Assembly: GCA_946409885.1 (NCBI GenBank)
Contig: CAMJYF010000032.1
Span: 1 to 10,294, forward strand
Reading direction: 5' to 3'
DNA: 10,294 nt
Origin: an uncultured Clostridia bacterium
Lineage (GTDB): Bacteria; Bacillota; Clostridia; Oscillospirales; Acutalibacteraceae
Shown one piece after another: positions 1 to 5,515 of the stretch. Position 1 is the first letter of the stretch, and each line of letters opens with the position of its first letter. The notes beneath the pieces were generated by a model. That model did no database searches, was not told the origin of the DNA, and was given only the letters and a program-made list of their open reading frames with translations. The translations under genes were made by a program, and so were the position numbers.

Positions 1-150
1 ATGCTGGCCTTTGCCTATACCGCGCCGATCTCCGCCCTGATCCATCTGTGCGACCGGGAGCCGGAGAAAACGGAGGAGGCCATGGCGCAGATCGAGGCGT
101 TCAGCAGACATTTTATCAGCGTTTACGGAGAGGAAAGTCATGAAGCATAA
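1..150 (+). CDS. TetR/AcrR-family transcriptional regulator, C-terminal end (partial)
   Basis: Frame 1 is open from the window edge to a TAA at 148-150, giving 49 residues. The ATG at base 1 is probably an internal Met, because the peptide looks like the last helices of a TetR-type ligand-binding domain (FAYTAPISALIHLCDREPEK, then an amphipathic helix ending FSRHFISVYGEE). The DNA-binding half would lie left of the window. The stop lies 11 bp inside the next gene, so this regulator and the acetyltransferases downstream are probably co-transcribed and translationally coupled. TetR proteins usually repress their own operon and release DNA on binding a small molecule, so this is the likely switch for the genes up to 3680. 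The family call rests on a short C-terminal stretch only. Another helical regulator is possible. Confidence 0.6.
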   Translation: MLAFAYTAPISALIHLCDREPEKTEEAMAQIEAFSRHFISVYGEESHEA

Positions 151-1135
151 CGCGCAGGTGTTAACAACAGACAGATTGCTGCTCCGTCCGTGGGAAGAAG
201 CGGACGCGGAAGACTTGTACGAATACGCGAAGGACCCGCGCGTGGGCCCCGCCGCCGGCTGGCCGCCGCACACGAGCCCGGAAAACAGCAGGGAAATCAT
301 TCAAACAGTCCTGTCGGCGCCGGAAACCTATGCCGTCTGCCGGAAGGAGGACGGCAAGCCCGTCGGCAGCGTGGGGCTGATGGTCGGCGGGCAAAGCAAT
401 GCCTGCCTGCCGGAGACACAGGCCGAAATCGGATACTGGATCGGCGTTCCTTTCTGGGGGCAGGGACTGATCCCGGAGGCGGTCCGGGAGCTGATCCGTC
501 ACGCTTTCGTGGATCTGAAACTGGAGACGCTGTGGTGCGGGTATTTCGACGGCAACGAAAAATCGAAGCGCGTGCAGGAGAAGTGCGGTTTTACCTATCA
601 TCATACGAATCAAGACGTATACTGGAAACAGACGGACGATATCCGCACCGAGCACCTTACCCGGCTGACACGGGAGGACTGGATCGGCGGGTTTGCCGTC
701 CGGCTGCTGCGGCGGGAGGAGATCCCGGCGGCGCTGGCGTTGGCGTGGCGGGTGTTTTCCGCCTATGAATCTCCCGATTACGCGCCGGAGGGAACAGAGG
801 AATTCCGTAAGTGTCTGCATGACGCGGCATATCTGCACGGATTACAGTTTTACGGCGCTTTTGACGGCAGGCGGCTGATCGGAGAGATCGCCATCCGGCC
901 GGACAAAAGGCATATCTGCTTTTTCTTCGTGGACGGCGGCTATCACCGCCTCGGGATCGGGACAAGGATGTTTCAAACGCTGCTTGAGGCTTATCCGGAC
1001 GGGGCGATCACCCTCAACTCTTCGCCCTATGGGCTGCCGTTTTATCTGGCGCTCGGCTTTACCAAAACGGAAGAAGAACAAACCGTCAACGGGATCCGGT
1101 TCACGCCGATGCGATATGAGGGAAACGATCAATGA
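140..1135 (+). CDS. Tandem GNAT-family N-acetyltransferase (RimJ/RimL-like domain plus second GNAT domain)
   Basis: The 331-residue protein holds two GNAT folds in one chain. Domain 1 (about 6-178) is RimJ/RimL-like: it begins with LTTDRLLLRPWEEADAEDLY, has the acetyl-CoA loop YWIGVPFWGQGLIPEA (99-114), and ends with the typical helix-strand NEKSKRVQEKCGF (139-151). Domain 2 (about 186-326) has the CoA loop GYHRLGIGTRM (267-277) and the closing SPYGLPFYLALGF (295-307). Both CoA loops look intact, so both halves may be active. Single GNATs are about 150-180 aa, so this is a true two-domain protein. It would be cytoplasmic and transfer acetyl from acetyl-CoA to an amine; the substrate cannot be read from sequence. 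The start has an SD-like GGAGAGGAAAG (127-137) and overlaps the regulator gene by 11 bp. Its TGA overlaps an ATG of the next frame (ATGA), though I place the real next start 57 bp further on. Confidence 0.88.
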   Translation: MKHNAQVLTTDRLLLRPWEEADAEDLYEYAKDPRVGPAAGWPPHTSPENSREIIQTVLSAPETYAVCRKEDGKPVGSVGLMVGGQSNACLPETQAEIGYWIGVPFWGQGLIPEAVRELIRHAFVDLKLETLWCGYFDGNEKSKRVQEKCGFTYHHTNQDVYWKQTDDIRTEHLTRLTREDWIGGFAVRLLRREEIPAALALAWRVFSAYESPDYAPEGTEEFRKCLHDAAYLHGLQFYGAFDGRRLIGEIAIRPDKRHICFFFVDGGYHRLGIGTRMFQTLLEAYPDGAITLNSSPYGLPFYLALGFTKTEEEQTVNGIRFTPMRYEGNDQ

Positions 1136-1188
1136 ACTATCCCCACCTTTCTTGCCATGTTGTCAAAAAAGCCGTAAGGAGAACTATC

Positions 1189-1812
1189 ATGCCAACAGAA
1201 ATCGCCCCGGAAAAAACCACACGGGCTGCGGCGTTTGAACTGTGGATGAACGCCCCCAACCCCATGGTGACGTTTTTCAAGACCTTCGACGTGACGAATC
1301 CGGTCAGGATCGGCAAAAAGAAGGGGCTCAAATTCAATATGCTGATGGATTACTGCGTCGGGAAGGCCGCCGCGGGGATCAGGGAGTTTTACCTGCTGCC
1401 CGTGAATGGCAAACTGATGCGTTACGACGCGCTGGCGGTCAATACCATCGTGAAAAACAGGACCGGCGAGGTCAGCTCCTGCGATATCCTGTTTACGCAG
1501 GACCTTGCGACCTTCAACCGGGAGTATTTGCAATATACGGCGCAGGTCGCGGAGCGCTGCGAGGACCGGGACCTCTCCGCCGACTGCATGGTCATTGGCA
1601 CCTCCGCCATCGTTGACACGGCGCTGGACGGCGCGGTGGGTATGAACAGCGGTATTTTCAATAACCCGTTCCTGATCTGGGGGCGGTACCGGAAAAAGGG
1701 GTTCCGGTATTACCTGCCCGTTTCCTTCCAGTTCCACCACACCCAGATGGACGGCGCCCACGCGGGAAGGTATCTGGCGAATTTACAGAGTGAGATCGAC
1801 GATCTGAAATAA
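1189..1812 (+). CDS. CatA-like (chloramphenicol acetyltransferase-type) O-acetyltransferase
   Basis: The 207-residue protein resembles type A chloramphenicol acetyltransferases, trimeric cytoplasmic enzymes that move acetyl from acetyl-CoA to a hydroxyl. The hallmark is near the C-terminus: YYLPVSFQFHHTQMDGAHAG matches the CAT pattern PLSxQxHHxxxDGxH. The general-base His would be His184 and the structural Asp would be Asp188. The N-terminal AFELWMNAPNPMVTFFKTFDVTN and the region KGLKFNMLMDYCVGKA fit the same fold. The serine that holds the oxyanion in classical CAT is not clearly conserved, so this may be a CAT homologue that does not act on chloramphenicol. The frame is open from an ATG at 1132 that overlaps the upstream stop. 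I prefer the ATG at 1189 because TAAGGAG (1175-1181) lies 7 nt before it and the 19 extra residues (NYPHLSCHVVKKA...) look unlike CAT. Length is close to the usual 210-220. Confidence 0.85.
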   Translation: MPTEIAPEKTTRAAAFELWMNAPNPMVTFFKTFDVTNPVRIGKKKGLKFNMLMDYCVGKAAAGIREFYLLPVNGKLMRYDALAVNTIVKNRTGEVSSCDILFTQDLATFNREYLQYTAQVAERCEDRDLSADCMVIGTSAIVDTALDGAVGMNSGIFNNPFLIWGRYRKKGFRYYLPVSFQFHHTQMDGAHAGRYLANLQSEIDDLK

Positions 1813-1826
1813 AGGAGGCGGCGACC

Positions 1827-2459
1827 ATGGCGTTTGATTTCAGAAAAGAGTATAAAGAATTCTATCTGCCGAAAAACCGGCCGGAGCTTGTGACGGTCCC
1901 CAGAGCGAATTATATCGCGGTGCGGGGGCAGGGCGACCCCAACGAGCCGGACGGCGCCTATCAGCGGGCCATCGGCGTACTGTACGCGGTGGCCTATACC
2001 CTGAAAATGAGTTACAAGACGGATCACCGGATCGAGGGCTTTTACGATTACGTCGTTCCGCCGTTGGAGGGCTTTTGGCGGCAGGAGGGGACCGACGGGG
2101 TCGATTACACGGATAAATCCTCTTTTCAGTGGATCTCCGTGATCCGCCTGCCGGATTTCGTCACAAAAGCGGATTTCGACTGGGCGGTGGAAACGGCGGC
2201 CAAAAAGAAAAAGCTGGATTGCTCCCCGGCGGAATTTCTGACGGTCGACGAGGGACTCTGCGTGCAGATCATGCATCACGGCCCCTTTGACGACGAACCC
2301 GCGACGGTCGCGCTGATGGAGGAATACCTCCGCCAGAACGGCTGCGTCAACGACTTCAGCGATACCCGGCAGCACCATGAAATCTACCTGTCGGACGCCC
2401 GGAAAGTCCCACCGGAAAAGTGGAAAACCGTGATCCGGCATCCGGTCAAAAAAGCGTAA
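1827..2459 (+). CDS. GyrI-like small-molecule-binding domain protein
   Basis: The 210-residue protein is recognisable as a stand-alone GyrI-like (AraC effector-binding fold) protein of the common clostridial type. Typical blocks are FDFRKEYKEFYLPKNRPELV (4-22), VPRANYIAVRGQGDPNEPDGAYQ (24-46), EGFYDYVVPPLEGFW (70-84), WISVIRLPDFVTKADFDWA (102-120), MHHGPFDDEPATV (149-161) and HHEIYLSDARKVPPEKWKTV (183-202). The family binds hydrophobic or aromatic small molecules. Some members protect cells from toxins, by sequestering them or, as reported for certain GyrI-like proteins, by hydrolysing cyclopropane-bearing genotoxins. Here there is no DNA-binding domain, so it is not an AraC-type regulator; it is probably a ligand-binding or enzymatic partner of the acetyltransferases. 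AGGAGG (1813-1818) starts directly after the upstream stop and lies 8 nt before the ATG, so the two genes belong to one transcript. The actual ligand is unknown. Confidence 0.85.
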   Translation: MAFDFRKEYKEFYLPKNRPELVTVPRANYIAVRGQGDPNEPDGAYQRAIGVLYAVAYTLKMSYKTDHRIEGFYDYVVPPLEGFWRQEGTDGVDYTDKSSFQWISVIRLPDFVTKADFDWAVETAAKKKKLDCSPAEFLTVDEGLCVQIMHHGPFDDEPATVALMEEYLRQNGCVNDFSDTRQHHEIYLSDARKVPPEKWKTVIRHPVKKA

Positions 2460-2474
2460 CAAGGAGAAATCGTA

Positions 2475-3680
2475 TTGGAAGTGATCCACTATTTTGACAG
2501 CGACCGGCAGAAGCACTGGCGGGAGGCCATCCGGCGCAGCGACTGGAACGCGGGGCCGTTTCTGGCGCAGCTGCTGCGGGACGGTACGTTTTTTGACGCG
2601 GTGGGGGCCAACTCCCAAGTGTTGCTGCTGACAGACGGCGACGCGCTGATCTCCTACTGCACCTACGCGGAAAAGGACGATATCCAGCCGACGGAACTGA
2701 CGCCCTGGGTCGGGTTCGTCTACACCTTCCCGGAACACCGGGGCAACCGTTACGCCGGGCTGCTGTTCGCGGAGGTGGAACGCCTCGCCCGGGCGGAGGG
2801 GGTCCATGAAGTATTCCTTTCCACGAACCACACGGGCCTGTATGAAAAATACGGCTTTACGTACCAAACAACGCTGACGGATCTGGACGGGAACCCGTCG
2901 CGGGTCTATTCCAAAAGAACGGATCCCGCGCGGGAGAATATGAATAACCCTTATTGTGCTTTTGCGAAACAATGTTCCGCCAACCGCGTTTATCCGCTGT
3001 CCATCGCGCAGGGATTTCAGGACGGGAATATCTTCATAGACGCCAATAAGGGTGTTCGCGCGGTCCTGTTCTGGCATTACGCCGGATTTGCGTATTTGTC
3101 CGGTGAGATCACCGAAGCGCTTCTGGATCGGATCTATCGGAACTATCTGCTGGCAGAGAGGAATCGCAGATTTGTCCTGATTACCGGCGATACGGCTGCG
3201 GTCCGCTTCTTCGCGGATAAACCCGGGATCACAATAGAGCGGCGGGTCGAATACCGGTATGACAAAGCGCCGCCTGAAACGATCGGGACGTGCGGGTACC
3301 GGATCGAAGCCATTTCTGACGCTAATCTGCAAAAGATCCGCGGCCGGATCATTCCCTCCTTTGCGTGGTCGAGTGAAAAACAGTTTTTGAAAAACGGTTT
3401 CGGTTACGTCGCCATGGACGGCGATACGGTCGCGGCTGTCGCCTTCTCCGCCTCCGTGAGCACGGAAGAGGTGGATATCGGCGTGGAGACAGCCGAGCCG
3501 TACAGGCGGAAAGGATTGGCAAAAGCCCTCGTCGGTCGGATGTGCCGCGATATCGTTTTCATGAAAAAAAAGCCGGTGTGGGCGCACGCCGCGTCCAATA
3601 CCGGCTCTATGCAGACCGCGTTAAGCGCGGGATTTTCGGTTGACAGGATCAACACGGTGATAAAAACAGATTTTCTGTAA
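2475..3680 (+). CDS. Two-domain GNAT protein: N-terminal GNAT fused to ZmaR-like GNAT acetyltransferase
   Basis: This 401-residue protein is a second GNAT fusion. Domain 1 (about 1-150) has FVYTFPEHRGNRYAGLLFAE (81-100) as its CoA loop and ends HEVFLSTNHTGLYEKYGFTY (111-130). The usual Gly of the loop (Q/R-x-x-G-x-G/A) is Arg92 here, so activity of this half is less certain. Domain 2 (about 156-401) begins MNNPYCAFAKQCSANRVYPL and carries the canonical loop ETAEPYRRKGLAKALVGRM (338-356) and the terminal NTGSMQTALSAGF. It resembles the GNAT_acetyltran family that includes the zwittermicin A resistance enzyme ZmaR. The start is TTG at 2475, 8 nt after AAGGAG (2461-2466); a GTG two codons later is too far from it. 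Met156 (ATG at 2940) sits exactly at the domain boundary with GGGAG just upstream, perhaps a relic of a separate gene. It lies 15 bp after the GyrI-like gene and closes the operon. No clear terminator follows. Confidence 0.83.
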   Translation: MEVIHYFDSDRQKHWREAIRRSDWNAGPFLAQLLRDGTFFDAVGANSQVLLLTDGDALISYCTYAEKDDIQPTELTPWVGFVYTFPEHRGNRYAGLLFAEVERLARAEGVHEVFLSTNHTGLYEKYGFTYQTTLTDLDGNPSRVYSKRTDPARENMNNPYCAFAKQCSANRVYPLSIAQGFQDGNIFIDANKGVRAVLFWHYAGFAYLSGEITEALLDRIYRNYLLAERNRRFVLITGDTAAVRFFADKPGITIERRVEYRYDKAPPETIGTCGYRIEAISDANLQKIRGRIIPSFAWSSEKQFLKNGFGYVAMDGDTVAAVAFSASVSTEEVDIGVETAEPYRRKGLAKALVGRMCRDIVFMKKKPVWAHAASNTGSMQTALSAGFSVDRINTVIKTDFL

Positions 3681-3690
3681 TATTTACCCT

Positions 3691-3739
3691 TTTCACTTGC
3701 AATCAGCAAAATGATTGGTTATGATAAAAACAAGTGAAA
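3691..3739. repeat. Nested inverted repeats around the MFS promoter (candidate operator)
   Basis: TTTCACTTG (3691-3699) and CAAGTGAAA (3731-3739) form a perfect 9-bp inverted repeat with a 31-bp gap. The left arm overlaps the -35 box and the right arm lies at the expected transcription start. Inside it, CAATCA (3700-3705) and TGATTG (3712-3717) form a second perfect inverted repeat with a 6-bp centre, lying between -35 and -10. This is a typical place for a repressor operator, and the upstream TetR-type regulator is one possible binder. The binder is inference. Confidence 0.55.
3697..3725 (+). promoter_or_regulatory. Sigma-A-type promoter of the MFS transporter gene
   Basis: A -35 box TTGCAA (3697-3702) and a -10 box TATGAT (3720-3725, one mismatch to TATAAT) are separated by exactly 17 bp. 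Transcription would start near 3732 and give a 5' leader of about 160 nt before the MFS start codon. The spacer and flanks carry inverted repeats, so the promoter is probably regulated. It lets the transporter be expressed separately from the acetyltransferase operon. Confidence 0.65.
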
Positions 3740-3743
3740 CGGT

Positions 3744-3784
3744 ACTGTTAGCGGCGTTAACGCCGGGCCCTGGCCGGGAACAGT
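3744..3784 (+). other. Structured, GC-rich segment of the MFS 5' leader
   Basis: ACTGTT (3744-3749) and AACAGT (3779-3784) are perfect complements and enclose a GC-rich insert. The insert begins with the 14-bp palindrome CGGCGTTAACGCCG (3752-3765) and continues with CCGGGCC/GGCCGGG-like arms. In RNA this would be a stable branched or bulged hairpin just after the transcription start. No T-run follows, so it is not a terminator. It could stabilise the mRNA or belong to a leader control element, or the 14-bp palindrome could be a DNA-binding site. Confidence 0.4.
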
Positions 3785-3891
3785 GAAGAAAACCGCAAAA
3801 GCGCCCGGAGGAATACCGGCGGATTCCCGATGGCCGCAATATCTGAGAGGGCAATGAAACAATCTGTCCTGTCGTTTGAACGGAGGAGCCT

Positions 3892-5322
3892 ATGAAAAAC
3901 GCGGAAAGCAAAAGCCTGAAAACGAAGCGGTTTGAGGAAAGACAGCTGGCCTCGCTGCAAAAAAGCGCGGCGAACGCGCAATGGCGCCACTATTTTCTGT
4001 TCCTGCTGGTGATGATCGCCGTTGTCAATATCATCGACGAGATCACGAGCAATCTGTCCGTCTCCGTGCAGTCCTCCTTCGTGACGGAGTTCTTTGTGAA
4101 CAAGCCGTTCCTGGGCAAAACCTACACCTTTGAGCAGGGCCTGTCGCTGCACACGTCCGTCAGCGTGCTGGGCTACGTTTTCGGGGCGGTGACGCCATTC
4201 TACAAAGCGCTGGCCGATAAATGGGGCAGAAAGCCGCTGTTTGTCATTTCCACGCTCGGCATGGCGCTGGGGTTGCTGATCATCTATTTTTCCCCCAACT
4301 ATTTTGTCTTTCTGCTGGGCTTTGCCGTCATCAGCTTTTTCATCGGTCACGACATCCAGATCATTTACATCCTTGAAGAAGCCCCCGACCGTTCCAGGGC
4401 CGCGATCTACAGCGTGCTGAAAAGCCTCGGCATCTTCGGCGTCGTGCTGATCCCCGTGCTCCGCCGCCTTCTGATGGGCAACGACGCGACCCAGTGGAGA
4501 CGCATCTTTCTTGTGCCCGCGCTGATCGGCTTTACGGCAGCCTGCGTTGTGTTCTTTTTTGTAAAGGACACGAAAGTATTCATCCGGGAACGCACCGCCT
4601 ATCTCTCGGTCCCCTATGAGGAGCGGCAGGCGCGCAAGCAACAGGAAAAAGCCGAAAAGAAGGCGCACCGGAATCAGTCCGGCGTTTTCAACGCTGTGAA
4701 ATACATTTTTGCATGCGAAGACACAAAGTATCTGATGATCGCGAACATCATCTTCGACGCGGGCATGCCGGCCATCGCGCTGTATTTTGAATCGTCCATG
4801 CACATCGCCGGCATGACGACGGCGGAGATCACAGACGCGCAGTTTGTGCTGCCGATCGTCTACGCGCTGCTGACGTTCTTTTCGGGCTTTCTTGCAGACA
4901 GGCTCGGAAGAAGACGAACCATTCTTTCCGCCAGCGTGCTCAGCATCGCGGGCTTTATCCTGTTTGCCGTCGGCATCAACCGCCTGTGGAACCCGTATGT
5001 GATCGGCGGCTTCTGCGGCCTGTACCAGGGCTGCTACTGGATCGGCAGGGATTACATGAACATCATGATGACGGAAAAGGTACCCACGGATATCCGCGCG
5101 TCGGCCGTCGGAGCGGTGGGAATGCTCACGATCATCGGCCTCGGCGTCGGTTACCTGCTGGTCATTGTCGGTATGCTGGTCCTGCCGGTCTGGCTGACCT
5201 GCCTGCTCGTCGCCATCCCCTTTATTGCCTGCGCGGCCGTTCTGCTGAAACGCAAGGTCGCCGAAACCAAGGGGACGGACCTGAACGCCCTGGGCGAAAT
5301 GACAGCGGAAGAAACCCACTGA
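3892..5322 (+). CDS. Major facilitator superfamily (MFS) transporter
   Basis: The 476-residue membrane protein has about 12 hydrophobic segments, the first near 33-50 and the last near 432-452. It carries the MFS motif A twice: DKWGRKP (109-115, after TM2) and DRLGRRR (336-342, after TM8). A charged cytoplasmic loop of about 35 residues (230-265, rich in Glu, Arg and Lys) separates the two six-helix halves. The tail VAETKG (456-461) recalls the PETKG motif of sugar porters, and EEAPDRSRA/EKVPTDIRA follow TM4 and TM10 as in that group. The substrate cannot be read; sugars, organic acids or drugs are possible. The N-terminal 30 residues are charged and cytoplasmic, with no signal peptide. GGAGGAG (3882-3888) precedes the ATG. 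The gene has its own promoter 170 bp upstream and lies downstream of the acetyltransferase operon, so export of a modified compound is conceivable but unproven. Confidence 0.88.
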   Translation: MKNAESKSLKTKRFEERQLASLQKSAANAQWRHYFLFLLVMIAVVNIIDEITSNLSVSVQSSFVTEFFVNKPFLGKTYTFEQGLSLHTSVSVLGYVFGAVTPFYKALADKWGRKPLFVISTLGMALGLLIIYFSPNYFVFLLGFAVISFFIGHDIQIIYILEEAPDRSRAAIYSVLKSLGIFGVVLIPVLRRLLMGNDATQWRRIFLVPALIGFTAACVVFFFVKDTKVFIRERTAYLSVPYEERQARKQQEKAEKKAHRNQSGVFNAVKYIFACEDTKYLMIANIIFDAGMPAIALYFESSMHIAGMTTAEITDAQFVLPIVYALLTFFSGFLADRLGRRRTILSASVLSIAGFILFAVGINRLWNPYVIGGFCGLYQGCYWIGRDYMNIMMTEKVPTDIRASAVGAVGMLTIIGLGVGYLLVIVGMLVLPVWLTCLLVAIPFIACAAVLLKRKVAETKGTDLNALGEMTAEETH

Positions 5323-5360
5323 CGACTCCCTTTCCTTTATCCCCCTATTTCAATAGCCGC

Positions 5361-5410
5361 AAAAACCGCCCCGGGCGACTTTCCTTTCGGAGGGCCCGGG
5401 ACGGTTTTTT
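5361..5410. terminator. Bidirectional intrinsic terminator between MFS and the anti-sigma-like gene
   Basis: AAAAACCG-C-CCCGGGC (5361-5376) pairs with GCCCGGG-A-CGGTTTTTT (5394-5410): a 12-15 bp stem with a single mismatch, a 17-nt loop and a T6 run on the + strand. The A5 run on the left gives a T-run on the - strand, so the same hairpin can end the convergent minus-strand transcript that leaves the gene at 5516. It lies 38 bp after the MFS stop codon. Confidence 0.85.
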
Positions 5411-5515
5411 ATGCATGGATCAGTGTGTAGAGATAGGCAAACAGGCCGTTTATCCTTAACGGCAACGGAGGAATTGTAATCCCGATCCAATATCAAGGTA
5501 CAGAACGCGGTCTGT

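Noticed and set aside
248..256. Dockerin or EF-hand call for the membrane protein at residues 248-254 (GDVNADG)
   Set aside because: Coordinates here are residue numbers of the protein encoded at 5516-6565. A single partial loop without the second helix and loop of a dockerin is not enough.
1710..3587. Long open frame on the minus strand (625 codons)
   Set aside because: It lies opposite the GyrI-like and GNAT genes, is rich in Arg, Pro and His, matches no family and has no ribosome binding site; an antisense by-product of high GC.
3661..3690. Possible terminator at the end of the acetyltransferase operon (ACAGA-TTT-TCTGT)
   Set aside because: Only a 5-bp AT-rich stem that overlaps the stop codon, with no proper T-run; too weak to call.
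3757..5319. Long open frame on the minus strand (520 codons)
   Set aside because: It mirrors the MFS gene; its Asp/His/Gln-rich composition is that of an antisense reading of membrane-protein codons.
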